A DNA stretch of 64,000 nt from Rhododendron vialii (GCF_030253575.1 NC_080569.1:26858501-26922500), one strand, 5' to 3'; shown: positions 24,272 through 35,399, numbered from the stretch's first letter. A program made the numbers and translations. Notes: generated by a model from the sequence alone, not told the origin.

Positions 24272-24329
24272 AATATTTGCAGTCTCTTTCCCTCTAATAA
24301 AAAGGTTAGTTCTTTCCCGATCCTCTGTA
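24003..24329 (+). promoter_or_regulatory. Pararetroviral promoter/leader, repeat copy 2
   Basis: Second copy of the regulatory region, with the same TATA (CTATATAAAGGAC, about 24160), CT microsatellite and AATAAAAAGG. Apart from the 27-bp duplication in copy 1, the two copies look identical by eye. Confidence 0.7.
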
Positions 24330-24363
24330 ATGAAATGATCCTTGGGAAATTAAGTCCCGATAC

Positions 24364-24650
24364 ATGGATATAATGGGATATCCAGTTCCTGAAGGGAAAT
24401 ATCGTCCTTGCTATGAACAAATGCTAATTCAAACAGGATCAGTGGAATTTAGCCACACCTTCGAAAAAGTGGATCAAAAGAATGGTCCAATCAGTTATAG
24501 CAAAGCCATAATAAAGATGGTTATTCCAGTCCACAGATGGGGAATTCACCCACAAAAGTCAAGAATTCTGACTATGAAAAAGGACAATATAACTTCCACA
24601 ATTCAATATAATTATTGGGATTATATTGAAGCTTGGACCAAAGCTTTTTA
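24364..24650 (+). pseudogene. Pararetroviral fragment, movement-protein-like
   Basis: An open frame starting MDIMGYPVPEGKYRP, with GPISYSKAIIKMVIPVHRWGI and an aromatic YNYWDYIEAW segment. This resembles the C-terminal half of a caulimovirid movement-protein region. It runs directly off regulatory repeat 2 and decays into host AT-rich sequence after about 24645, so it is truncated. Confidence 0.45.
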
Positions 24651-26564
24651 TATTATTTTTGTTTTTATTCGAATTTCTTTCGTTTTTTTTTATTTTTTGT
24701 CAATTTTTTTAAAAATTATTACTTCGTCATGACAAGAGAAATCTAAAAAATAAAAAATTAGCATCAAAATTCATTTTTTTTAATAAAAACGAAAATAAGC
24801 CGCTTATTGGCTTATTTTTGTTTCATTAAAAAAATGTTGGGTTTTGATCGTAATTTTTTACTGGATAGATGGAGGTGGGAGGAGTGATGAAAAAATATTA
24901 AAGTGTGAAATTGTAGTTAGTGAAGGGTAAAAAAATAACCTTTGTAATAAGTTCATCCTTAATGGGAATTAACATGCAATACCTTTGGAGGTAATTTGTT
25001 GTTTTTTTTCTTCTTTTCCTGGTCATGCTTCTTTGCAGTTTGTGTTTGGGCAAGAAAAATTATTTAATCTCATCCGTTGAAAAGTGTTTTTAATGGTGAA
25101 ATTACTTTGAAATTTTCTTCTAGGGATGAAACTATTGTTTCCAAGAAGAATCTTTTTAATAGTTGGATCATTAATAGCTAGTTGGGATGAACGGTCAAGA
25201 CGGGACTGCAGAGGCTTCTCTGCAATTGGATGGCAGAGAAGCCAAATTCTTTTTTCTTTTCTTTTCTTTTTTTGAAATTCACATAAACATCTTATTTCGG
25301 TGGTGTTACGCAGAAAGTCCTTTGCGTTCAAATGGAGTTGGTTTATTGACGTGTTATATACCCTAATTGCAAAATTCATGAGGTTAATTAATGTAAATCG
25401 AAAATTCTTGAGGATAATTATTGTAAATCGAAGTCTTTTGAACGTGTGCCCATAACAGTCGGAATATACTGGTTAATGAAGGGATAATGATAATCATCTT
25501 CATCTTCATATACCTACTACCTCTTCAGTAACTACCAGAGAAAGGTGTTTGTTTCCTATTGTAACTACTAAGCCCTAATATCCTATCGCCTGGGGGGGGG
25601 GGGGGGGGGGGGGGGTGAAAAAAACCCAAACATGAGATCTAAGTCGGCCTTTGATTTAGATATTTTCACCAATTTTACGGTATAATTGCATCTAGATAGG
25701 AATTCTCTTATGTGAGATGTGAAAATTTAGAACATAATGGGCTTGAAAGCTCGAAATTAATTTACATATTCCACAAGCCAAGCTTGACCAAGTTAGTCTC
25801 AGAAAATTTCTAAGCTCGAGTCAAACTTGAACACATGTAATAAGGAGTCGAGCCAAGTTTGAACAATCAATACTGTGCTTGGCTTGTTTAACCCGAGAAC
25901 CAATCTGAAAGGAAGGCAAGAAGCCGACCGATACAGTACCACAACCAAAAAAGAAAATCGAAAATCCACAAAAAAAAAAAACATCCCAACAACCTACTAC
26001 CAAAAAAACTAAGGCCAAGGACCAAGCTGAACTCAAAAGAACAATCCGAAAGAAAAAAAATGAAGACCAACAAACACCAAATTGCCTAAACCCCGGATTT
26101 AAAATTCCAGAGAAAGAGAGATATCTTCAAAATTCTTCCAAGAAATTTTTTTCCCCCTAGTCATTCAGAGTGTTAATCCTTTCTGCTATTTCGATCTCCT
26201 CCATTTCCGATATCAAGGTACGTACTGAGTTTCACGCGTGACCGGCCCGCTGGATTAGTAAAGTTCTTACGAAAAATTATTCAATATTTTACAATTACGG
26301 TAAGAACATGTGTGCTCCAACCCCTATTTTTACCATACATTTATATGGCTTCCATCACAAAATTTGTGGAAGACATACAAATTTGTGATGAAAAGAGGTG
26401 TTGGGGCACTTTGTGTCTTTTGCCACTGGGGCATTTCAAGTAAATTAACTAAAAAAAGAAAAGATAAAAGAAGTAACATAACAAATTGGGAGATTGGAAA
26501 ACCAAGCTCAGCCTCTCTCTAACTTCTGAAAACCCTTCTCTCTCTAACCTCTGAAAACCCTTGT
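24651..26564. other. Intergenic AT-rich stretch
   Basis: No gene seen. It holds a perfect 11-bp inverted repeat (GGCTTCTCTGC ... GCAGAGAAGCC, about 25211-25241), a run of 24 G at 25592-25615 and a possible splice donor AAG|GTACGTAC at about 26217 after a pyrimidine-rich leader, which may belong to an unrecognised 5' UTR exon. Confidence 0.4.
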
Positions 26565-26679
26565 CTAGGTTTCCGAGGGGGAGGGGGGAGCGGTGCCTGA
26601 GGATGAGGAAGAAGAAGAGGAGGAATGCTGTGTCGGGTTTGGAGTTTGATGCCTAAGAAGTTCAGACAAGAGAAGCCAT
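26565..26679 (-). pseudogene. Broken copy of the 'MAS...VLLLS / DLVWP' small-protein gene
   Basis: Starts ATGGCTTCT on the minus strand at 26679, then lacks 10 bp compared with the intact copy at 37844, which shifts the frame. The shifted text still reads like SELLRHQTPNP followed by a Ser-rich run, and ends without the conserved C-terminal motif. The 5' leader (AACATTGTTCAAAACTCATCTA) matches that of the 37.8-kb gene. Confidence 0.75.
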
Positions 26680-26842
26680 GTATGAAGAGTAGATGAGTTT
26701 TGAACAATGTCATGATTAGAGGAGCCATGTATGAAGAGTAGATGAGTTTTGAACAATGTCATGATTAGAGGGGCCCTGCTAATGGTACAGATGAGCCATG
26801 TATGAAGAGTAGATGAGTTTTGAACAATGTCATGATTAGAGG
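26674..26842. repeat. Tandem triplication of the pseudogene 5' region
   Basis: Three units begin AGCCATGTATGAAGAGTAGA at 26674, 26723 and 26794. The first is 49 bp. The second is 71 bp because it carries 22 bp from the end of the adjacent fold-back element (GGCCCTGCTAATGGTACAGA). So at least one duplication happened after the fold-back inserted. Confidence 0.85.
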
Positions 26843-27228
26843 GGCCCTGCTAATGGTACAGATGAAAAATCTGTACCAGCCAAAACAGATCCACTTTGGA
26901 TATCAAAAAAATTATCAAAACCGTTTATTTTGTTTAGAATATATATTTTAAAGTCTCTGCAAAAATTCAGGTAAATCCAACACCAATAAAGGTGTTTACG
27001 AAACATCATAATTTGCTTCAGAATTTGGGCCTGTAATTTGGAACAAAGTTGGATGTTTTGTAAATCCCCTTAATGATGTCGGATTTAGCTGAATTTTTGC
27101 AGTGACTTTAAAATATATATTCTAAACAAAATGAGCGGTTCCGATCATTTTTTCGAGACCCAAAACGGGCCCAGAACGGATCTGTTCTGGCTGGTACAGA
27201 TTTTTCATCTGTACCAATATCCTTTTCG
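26842..27228. mobile_element. Fold-back element, same family as 7069-7465
   Basis: An inverted repeat with inner ends GGTACAGATGAAAAATCTG, flanked by TGATTAGAG (26833-26841 and 27229-27237), a 9-bp duplication. Its right arm shares the core AACAAAATGAGCGG-TCCGATCAT ... CGAGACCC with the right arm of the 7-kb element. There is no coding content. Confidence 0.75.
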
Positions 27229-27285
27229 TGATTAGAGGTGACAATTTGGACCCAGTTTTATGGATTCGTCCAAATTCATCCATTT

Positions 27286-27637
27286 AAAATCAATAAGTCT
27301 ACGTATACTACATCCATCTACTTCATTTTTTGTGGGCTCACTCCGGCTCCCACAAAAATACATAAAAATATTCATAAATTTTAAAATAATATTTTATGAG
27401 ACCCTGTAAAAAAATCAGCTCCAACGAATATCGGTAAGTATTATTTATGAATTTGTAGGGGCGAAACTGTACAATTGAGCAATTGCGCCCTTACGAATCT
27501 AAAAATAATACTTACTGATAGCCGTTGAAGTTGATTTTTTATAGGACCCCAATAAGTATGTTAAATTTTATGAACATTTCTTTGGAACCCGAGGCGGGCT
27601 TCACAAAAAATGTAGTGGATGCATGTAGTGTATGTAG
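27286..27637. mobile_element. Fold-back element with TACTACATCCA-type ends
   Basis: The arms begin CTACGTATACTACATCCATC and, on the other strand, CTACATACACTACATGCATC; the inversion centre is near 27460. The flanks are CATCCATTT (27277-27285) and CATCCATATTT (27638-27648), an approximate target duplication. It sits inside the hAT-type MITE. Confidence 0.6.
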
Positions 27638-27914
27638 CATCCATATTTGACCCAAACCTACTCATATTTAAATATGGTTTCTGTTGACCCATATTTGACC
27701 CAACTCGTCTTTTGTTGATCCGTATTCGACCCACTCACATTTGACCTACAATCTATTCCAATCCGCCCATTAATTGCCACCCCTAGTCATGACTTTTGTA
27801 AGGCCCCCTATTTTATTAATTTAAACAAGATCAACGGTTCAGAACATTATAATGGGACCCGAAACAAAATCCGGTGTCAAAAAGGGTGTCAAAATAGGTA
27901 TGAGCGAAACCGGC

Positions 27915-28385
<471 letters not shown>

Positions 28386-29245
28386 TGTGTATATATATGA
28401 GGCCAAAGTAAGTGAACTTGTGCCAAAAATATATATTGTAGCCCACTGTAATTTTGGGTAGACAAAAAGAAAACAGGGGTGGTAAGTGGTTCGTCGGTAA
28501 CCAAAACAGTTTGCTGCTGATATTCCACAGGTGTTGCTCTTTGTTGCTCTTTTTTTTTTTTTTTTGATACTTTGTGCCTTATTCCCATTGTTTTATGCTG
28601 TATGAGTCATGGACGTGTTGAGATGTGGCTACAGTGATCAATGGTGAATAATTGGACTATTAAGCCAATGACGTAATTTCTTCTATCTTTATGAAAAAAT
28701 TAATTTGGAAAATAGCTATCCACACATCATTAATTTTTCATTGAAGGATTGGGAAAATAGCTATCCAAACATCATCCCCAAAGTATACTTTTATTAGTTA
28801 AAATAGCAGGAAAAAGGCCCGGGAAAAGAAAAAAAAAAGGGGCCGGGAACCTAAGGAGTGGCCAGATTGTCGAAGTCTGTTCTCTCTTAAAATTTCAAGT
28901 TTAAAAGCTTTCAATTCGGGGTGCTATGAACTATTCTGGAATCAGTTCATATGGAGATTAATACCAGCTTTAATTGCATCCCTGCTAGTAGATGGTAGGA
29001 TTGTTCCCCAGTCGAGGGTAGGATTGTTCCCCTGATCGAGGTGTGCTAGGTGTGCATAAATTAACCGGATACCTGAGCGAGGGAAAGAAAATTACAAGAA
29101 CAAGGGGATACATTAATTTGATAGCCAAAATCCCAAAATTTACATTCTCACTGACACGGGCTCATCTCCACTGGAGAGAAAATTTGAACAAAAATTACAT
29201 CATATGAGATTATTCCATAAGTAACTTTGTGGAAAGGATTTCCCT
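28386..29245. other. Intergenic region 3' of the 29.2-kb small gene
   Basis: No gene. The part at 29100-29245 is the transcribed 3' flank of the small gene, mirrored at 33414-33560. Two short tandem repeats occur: AATAGCTATCCA (about 28703 and 28751) and GTAGGATTGTTCCCC (about 28995 and 29020). Confidence 0.45.
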
Positions 29246-29500
29246 CTAAGGCCAAACAAGATCGGAGCAAAATCTCGGCTCTGGAAGATCTTCAACAACC
29301 ACCTCCTCCTTTCCACAGATGCCCATAGAATTTCTGTCAACCCGATTGGGCGCCGGAGAATACGAGGGAGCTGCCGCGGGGCGGCGAAAAGAAGAGGAAG
29401 ATGAAGGCGGAGGGGGAAGTTGCGATGTCGGCCGGGCGGCGGCCGGGTCTGGGCTCTGGTGCCTAAGGAGTTCAGACAAGAGGAGAACAAGTGAAGCCAT
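29246..29500 (-). CDS. Small conserved protein of unknown function, copy 1 (84 aa)
   Basis: I do not recognise this family. The protein starts MASLVLLLSELLRHQSPD, continues with a Pro/Ser/Ala-rich low-complexity middle and ends EEVVVEDLPEPRFCSDLVWP. It has a single short hydrophobic stretch at residues 3-9, too short for a confident signal peptide, and two Cys. Sister copies at 33156 and 37844 conserve both ends while the middle varies, the pattern of a protein with two functional ends and a flexible linker. No intron is needed. The start is the Met shared by all copies; longer upstream frames are not conserved. A TATA box (CTATAAATAT on the minus strand) lies at about 29609-29618, 110-120 bp upstream. 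It forms an inverted pair with the 33156 gene. Confidence 0.7.
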   Translation of the reverse strand: MASLVLLLSELLRHQSPDPAAARPTSQLPPPPSSSSSFRRPAAAPSYSPAPNRVDRNSMGICGKEEVVVEDLPEPRFCSDLVWP

Positions 29501-29608
29501 GAAGACCAGCTGAACGATTTTCTTGGTGAAATAATAGAGTTTTTGAAACAATATGAAATTTTGTTTTTTAGCTTTTAGAAGACAGGAGGGAATGGTCATG
29601 GGGCATGC

Positions 29609-29618
29609 TATATTTATA
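29609..29618 (-). promoter_or_regulatory. TATA box of the 29.2-kb small gene
   Basis: CTATAAATAT on the minus strand, followed by AGCATGCCCCATGACCATTCC, which is also present after the TATA box of the 33.2-kb gene. Confidence 0.6.
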
Positions 29619-29829
29619 GCACAATGGCTAAGGAAAGACAAACCCATTGGTATATGATTTGCATTTACTGATAAAATAAGGGCTGGCAGGTGGTTGGTTT
29701 CTTTCCCCGAGTTGGTGGTTTTTTCTTGCTCTTTTTGGGTCCCAACCCATTGGTTTGACCCACTGTTTGTGCTTATTGCTGAGGGGTCCGTTTTCCATAG
29801 AGAAAGCGTTACGGAACCCAATTGCGCAT

Positions 29830-30950
29830 GTTTAAAGTGTTTTTGGGCGGTTCGAATTGAAAATCAATTATAATCGATAATAATTAATCTTGACCAGTCA
29901 AAATTAAAAACGAATCTCAACCATTGATTGCGGATGAACGGTTGTGATTGCACCGCTCCGTGAATAAGGTTCTCGCATTTACGAGAGTGTGTTCCATTGT
30001 ACTTACTTTTTTAAAATACGAGGTTGTGTTCCATTGTACCGAACTAACCGCCCAAACTCACACCCTCCTCCCTCCCCCCCTTCTCTCTCTCTCTAAACTT
30101 TCTCAGCAGCTAGGTTTGTTCCGTTTGGGGGAGGGGCTACCGCTCCCCTCCTCCCTGCCCCCCTCTTCCCCCCCTAATCTCCCCCCCCTCCTTCCTCTCC
30201 TTTCCTCTGTTTCCTCTTCTCCGGTCTAAGTTTTTCCAGTTGTTGAGTCCAGCGCTTGGACTCCGGCCATGGGCTTGTGGGTCTTGTTGTTCCGTCCTCG
30301 CGGTGGAAGCTCAGATCTGGCAGTGGGTGGTCGGTGGATGGGTTCAATAAGGTGAGGTTTGTGGAGTTAGGGTTTGCTTTTTTCTTTTCTGGCGGTCTTC
30401 CGTCTCTTCTACCGGCTGGGTCTCCCAGTCCGGTTTTGTACCGTTTCGGGTCTCCCCGGATCTGGTGAGGTTGTGGTTGGTGGGTAAATAATTCCTTTGT
30501 TTTTGTTCTTGTTTTAGTCTGGTTTGGCTCCTTCGGCTGTTTGGGTTGCTCCGGCAGTGGGGTGTCGCCAGAGGTGTTCATGAGTGGCCGCTCCTCGGTG
30601 ATTTCCCCATCGTCTGGATCTATAGGGATCGTAATGACTCAGCAATGGCAACGTCCCTTCCTCGGCTTGGCAGAAGTCTCCGTCTCGCGGGTCAGCCGCT
30701 CGGGCCTCTATCTTGTTCTTTCGCTTATTGTATTCTAGGGTTTTGATTTTTGGAGATTTGTTGCTTGTATTCGGGGTTTGTTCCCCGCTTGTGTGATTCT
30801 CTCTGTAAATCGATCCTCTGGATCCTTATTGATATTGGCAATGAACTTTACCTTTCAAAAAAAAAAAAAATTAAATGTGATATATTGTGAGAGAATAATC
30901 TGTCTCGTAAAACAGAAAATAAGTACTTACAAAATAAGAACATTAGTAGA
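29830..30950 (+). mobile_element. Probable non-LTR retroelement relic or retrocopy
   Basis: This 1.1-kb block is absent from the mirrored position beside the 33.2-kb gene, so it is an insertion. It has a very pyrimidine- and G-rich body (30060-30730) and ends in GGCAATGAACTTTACCTTTC followed by 13 A at 30858-30871, like a LINE or mRNA-derived 3' end. No reverse transcriptase was seen and no target duplication could be fixed. Confidence 0.35.
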
Positions 30951-30959
30951 ACGGGACCT

Positions 30960-31430
30960 AAAACCATGAGTCCAAGCCTCTACCATGGTCTTAGCCTAGT
31001 TCGCTTGGTGAAGCCTGACTTAGGGGTTTAATCCCTTCTAAGATTTCAATTTCAAAATATCTTAGGTACTCCATTCGTCCCTTTTTAAGTGTCCTGCTTC
31101 GTAACTCCAACTTATTAAAAAAACATCATCATTACACCTTTCACATCAACTTTTTCCTCCACTTTCCCTACTTACCCATCATCATTACACTTTTACTCAC
31201 TAACTTTTCAAAATAAAATCTACTTTTAAAGACAAAATAGACAATACACCAACTTTTACCCCCCTAACTTTACAAAATGGACACTTATTAAGGGACATCC
31301 CAAAATGGAATACTGGACAAAAAAAAAAGGGACGGAGGGAGTATTAACCTTTCCTTTTTTGGGGCAGTCCATACCTATTGAGCTTTCATCACGGTTCCAA
31401 TTTTAATTGAGCTCCCTGCAAGTTGACGGT
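30960..31430. repeat. Left arm of an inverted segmental duplication (outer part)
   Basis: CATGAGTCCAAGCCTCTA at 30966 through GAGCTCCCTGCAAGTT at about 31430 matches the reverse complement of 32630-32820, except for a Stowaway MITE inserted here. Together with 29100-29830 against 32830-33560 it defines an inverted duplication centred near 32 kb. Confidence 0.7.
31069..31341. mobile_element. Stowaway (Tc1/mariner) MITE, 273 bp
   Basis: Starts CTCCATTCGTCCCTTTTT and ends AAAAAGGGACGGAGGGAG, flanked by TA on both sides (31067-31068 and 31342-31343). The inverted-duplication partner lacks it, which gives an empty site. Confidence 0.85.
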
Positions 31431-31632
31431 GAGATTGAACCCCTAAAATTACTCGAGCTACGGATAAACTAGCCCAAAGACATGAGTCTTAACATATGTG
31501 GGTCTTAGCACTTCAGGCATTTTTAGGGCAAAATTTGCTAGATAATCCAGTGCCCCATAATCTGATTGGATTCCTATCTCATTTAGTTAAGAGGTTAGTA
31601 ATAACATATCACCGGATAGTATGAGCTCAAAT

Positions 31633-31804
31633 AATTTTTTTTTTGCCACACGATATAGTTAGCGGAGTGTGTTAGGATTAGCACAAAAGAGTGCATGGAT
31701 TATTCATAGTCCTGACCCCAAACTGTCCACGGAAGGGCTCGAACCTCCTCTTCCTGAATAGAGGAGAGTGGTAGGCAAACCAACTACACTAGGCAATGGT
31801 TCCT
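31633..31804 (-). mobile_element. tRNA-derived SINE with 13-bp target duplication
   Basis: On the minus strand an A-box-like TAGTGTAGTTGG is followed about 45 bp later by a B-box GAGGTTCGAGCCC, then a unique region and an A-rich tail. TATGAGCTCAAAT flanks it exactly on both sides (31620-31632 and 31805-31817). Confidence 0.8.
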
Positions 31805-31817
31805 TATGAGCTCAAAT

Positions 31818-33043
31818 TAAATAAGACATCTTTTAAACATTTGATTTTGGACCTTAAAAGTTCCAGCTAAGCGTATCCTATTTTTTAAACTTCTACTAGC
31901 GTGGCTTGAGAAAAGTACAAAAATATAAACTCGATCTACCATACTTAAAATTCTATGAATGCCTTCAATCACTTATGCCGTCACACTTTCCACAAAAGTG
32001 TACCAAGAAGCCGCACTACAAGTGTAGTGCGGGGTGCATTATAGCCCCGGGTCCATAACCATTGACATATGCCATCATCATCTTCTATCGAATTATGAAG
32101 CACATATACAAATCAGAGATACGGATACGACACGATACAAATACGAATATTATGATGCTAAAAACTTTAAAAAAAAAAAAAGGATATGCATACATCGGAT
32201 TGCGTAGGTAAAATCTTTTTAGTATATTATAATGAGTTCTGATAACTTATTATACTCGAACAAAGTACTTGGGAAGATGATGAACAGATTGCCTAGTCTA
32301 GTATTTGCGTATAACTTATGTTTTTATCGAGTGCCTAATATCTCTTGACTACTTTTTCTTTAAGATTGTCAGACCGTTAATCAAATCGAAAATCGGAGTA
32401 ACCATTTTTTGAATAGCAAATGGAATCTATCGAATCATGAGTCGTAAGAATCGGAGTAGCCCTTTTTTGAATAGTGAATCGAATAGAATCTGATTTGGTC
32501 AAAAAAATTCAAAAAATGTGTTACAGACATCATGCATTAATTAGAATAAAGGTATCTTGAATATCTGTATGAATTTGAATATCCGCACCTCGATTAATTC
32601 TAGAGGTCTAATTCCATTGCAAATTTGCAGGGAGCTTAACTAAAGCTGGAGCCAAAATGAAAGCTCAATATGGATCATTGCCCCCAAAAGAGTTGATACC
32701 TGAGAGATTTTTTGAATCTGAAAGCTTAGAAGGGATTAAACTCCTAATAAGTAGGGCTTCACCAGGCCAACCAGGCTAAGACCCACGTGTTAGAGGCTTG
32801 GACTCATGGTTTTAGATTCCTAAATTTTGATCAATTCTTTGAACGGACCCCTCACCAATCAGCATAAACAGTGGGTCAAACCAATGGGTGTACAGGGACC
32901 CAAAAAGAGCCAGAAAAAACCACCAACTCGGACAAGAAACCAACCACCCTGCCTGTCACCCCTTATTTTATCAGTAAATGCATATCATATTCCAATGGGC
33001 TTGTCTTTCTAATACTGCATGCCCACTTCCTAGCCCTTTATGC
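31818..33043. other. Centre and right arm of the inverted duplication
   Basis: No gene. 31818-32620 is unique AT-rich sequence. 32630-32820 and 32830-33043 are the reverse-complement counterparts of 30960-31430 and of the promoter region near 29620-29790. The segment 32820-33043 is therefore the promoter of the 33.2-kb small gene. Confidence 0.5.
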
Positions 33044-33053
33044 TATATAAATA
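33044..33053 (+). promoter_or_regulatory. TATA box of the 33.2-kb small gene
   Basis: TATATAAATA about 105 bp upstream of the start codon, in sequence conserved with the inverted sister gene. Confidence 0.65.
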
Positions 33054-33155
33054 GAGCATGCCCCACCATGACCATTCCCTCCTGTCTAAAAAGCTCAAAC
33101 AAAATTTCATATTGTTTCAAAAACTCTAGTATTTCACCAAGAAAATCGTTCAGCT

Positions 33156-33413
33156 ATGGCTTCACTTGTTCTCCTCTTGTCTGAACTCCTTAGGCACCAA
33201 AGTCCAGACCTGGGCCACCCGGCCGCCCGTCCAATATCGCAACGTCGCCCTCCTCCTTCATCTTCGTCTTCTGTTTGTCGCGCTGCGGCTGCTCCCTCAT
33301 GTTCTCCGGCCAATTGGATTGCTGGAAGTTCTGTGTACTACAGTAAAAAGGAGGAAGTTGTTGTTGAAGATCTTCCAGAGCCGAGATTTTGCGCCGATCT
33401 GGTTTGGCCTTAG
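33156..33413 (+). CDS. Small conserved protein of unknown function, copy 2 (85 aa)
   Basis: Sister of the 29.2-kb gene with the same N-terminus (MASLVLLLSELLRHQSPD) and C-terminus (VVVEDLPEPRFCADLVWP). The Pro/Ser-rich middle differs by substitutions and small in-frame indels, so the frame has been maintained since duplication, which suggests selection (inference). Leader, promoter and 3' flank (to about 33560) are also duplicated in inverted orientation. Three Cys, no clear signal peptide or membrane segment. Function unknown. Confidence 0.72.
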   Translation: MASLVLLLSELLRHQSPDLGHPAARPISQRRPPPSSSSSVCRAAAAPSCSPANWIAGSSVYYSKKEEVVVEDLPEPRFCADLVWP

Positions 33414-35399
33414 AGGGAAATTATCCTTTCCCGAAAGTAATCTCGTGGAATGATCTTGTGTGATGTAATTTTTGTTCAAATTTTCTATCAAATGGGGTTG
33501 AGCCCATGTCAATGAGAATGTAAATTTTGGGATTTTGGCTATCACATGTTGTAATGAAAATGGAGAGGAATGTTGTCATAGTCCCTAACATTTCAACTTG
33601 AAAATTATTTGTGGTGACAATATGTAGAAATTTTCATCCGACAAGGGACCCTTATCCTGTCTCAAGTTGACGATTGTCGGAGACCGTTTTTTCACCATCT
33701 CTCCTCAAATTAATTGATGTTAGGGAGAGTTCAATTAAGTCTTTTATGACATTCGACATTATACCCGCAAATCTGTTTTTAGAGCGATCGTAGAGAGAAA
33801 CATTGTGTAATCAAATCCATAGGACACTTTGGGCCTAACAAGGATCAGCGTTTATTTCTCCGTAGAGAATAAAGTGACATGGTCCTCTTCACAATACTCT
33901 TCCTATATAGTTTGTGAAGGTCGTAGGTGATGGAGAATAAAGTGCCTTTGAAGTGGTTTATGGACTGTAATTTAATTTGCCCAGTTTGTGAAGGTCCCCA
34001 ATTCCCTGCTATTTGTCTGTAACTCAGGTGTCTCGATTTTTATGTATACCTCAATTAATTTTTAAGGACCAATCCCACATCTTCTAACGGAGAACCGACT
34101 AAAGTCGGAGAACAAAGCTCCGTGTAGATTAACCCCAATCGAGTTGACAGCACTGAAGGTTTTGACCTCTTAGAAGGAAACAAATTTCCAAGTCTCGAGC
34201 TTTTTTTTTTCTTGTGATGCAAGTATAGAGCACTTTGGGAGTGTTTGGATAGCTCATATTTTCATTTTGGTTTGTAAATTTGGGATGCTTGGCGTTTGGC
34301 ACCTTAATACAATATAGAGGAGCTTTTGCATTTTGAATTTGAATTACTATCATTTTTTCCTGTATGGAAAGACTTCTTTGTCCTTAAGCTATTCACCAAA
34401 TTCCAACCGCAAAACCCTATATATGTGAACCTAGGCAAGGACAATATTGTCAAAAAAATGTATCAAAATCTATTCTTCAAAAGTATACCCAAAACACTAG
34501 TAGGATGGAAAATCTGTTTTGCTCACATCAACCAAACACTTCCACAAAGTCATAATCTATTCTAATTATAATCTAAAATCTGTAATTCAAATCCAAAATT
34601 CATCAATACACTTGTAATAAAAGAACCTAGCATGGTAAGCCAGGGCATAGTGTGAAATTATATTATTGCCCTTCAAACTTTTTTCTTTTCATTTTGCCCT
34701 TGCAAGTGTTGGTGTTTGGGTAGTTTTGGTATGTGACATTATCAATCATTACACTTGTAATTAAAGAATGTAGGATGGCAAGCCATGCCACTAGGTGAAA
34801 TGACCGATTTGCCTTTGTAGTTTGTTCGGAGAGTGGCTACACCAAGCATAGCCAAAATGTGATTTGACATAAATGCCCTCCTTTATTTATGATGAAAGAG
34901 GTATTTTTGTAGTTTGGTATTTTGTTGGAAGGCAAAATAGGGAATTGTGTTTGGCATAGCCACATAATGAAAAGATGAATTTGCCCTTGTAGTTTTTAAA
35001 GGGATTGTATTGGACTTTTGAGGGTATTTTGGACTTATCCTGTTGAAGAAAATTGAGTGGCTATCCTTATTTTGTGTTTTTTTCCCTTAATTTATGGCTT
35101 ACTTTTGACTTTTGAAATACTTTTTTCACTTTTTCCCCCCTTAATTTATGACAAATGTTGCTTTGTCAAGAAGAAAATGAGGTACATTGTGAAAAAGATG
35201 AATTTACCCTTTTGATGAATTTACCCTTTTAATTTGGCAATGATGGATTTAAGAGGTTGAGGTATTTTATGTAACTTGATATTGAGTTTAAAGACAAAAG
35301 GGAGAAGAGTGGCAAGCATAGCCATTTCATGAATATATGAAATTACTCTTGTAGTTTGGCAATAGTAGATTTAATAGGTGGGGTATTTTAAGTATTTTT
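33414..35399. other. Intergenic AT-rich stretch with diverged repeats
   Basis: 33414-33560 is the 3' flank of the small gene. From about 34680 to 35390 the phrase GAATTTGCCCTTGTAGTTT and variants recur at roughly 100-200 bp spacing, a decayed repeat series. No gene seen. Confidence 0.45.

Larger units (their letters stand above)
22206..24650. mobile_element. Rearranged endogenous pararetrovirus (Caulimoviridae) fragment
   Basis: Ancient integrated copy of a plant DNA pararetrovirus, recognised from a promoter/leader region and three virus-like protein fragments. Order: regulatory repeat 1 (+), capsid-like ORF on the minus strand, a polyprotein-like ORF on the plus strand, regulatory repeat 2 (+), then a third viral fragment (+). 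No reverse transcriptase, protease or transactivator region is present and the ORF order is scrambled, so this is a dead partial copy. The genus is not certain. Host-like AT-rich DNA resumes at about 24650. Confidence 0.75.
26837..27785. mobile_element. hAT-type MITE, interrupted by two fold-back elements
   Basis: The outer ends are TAGAGG (left) and GCCACCCCTA (right, ending 27785). The flanks GTCATGAT (26829-26836) and GTCATGAC (27786-27793) are an 8-bp duplication with one mismatch, as expected for hAT elements. Internal text rich in CATATTTGACCCA is split by insertions at 26842-27228 and 27286-27637. Confidence 0.55.

Noticed and set aside
22206..24329. Interpretation as an LTR retrotransposon with 330-350-bp LTRs
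   Set aside because: The repeats lack TG...CA ends, target duplications and adjacent PBS/PPT, and the DNA between has ORFs on opposite strands with capsid-like viral features.
25592..25615. G-quadruplex or functional poly(G) tract
   Set aside because: A pure run of 24 G is most simply a homopolymer expansion and its length is prone to sequencing error.
30174..30581. 135-codon minus-strand frame, Lys/Pro-rich
   Set aside because: Low-complexity pyrimidine-rich DNA on the opposite strand; no recognisable domain and no promoter or splice support.
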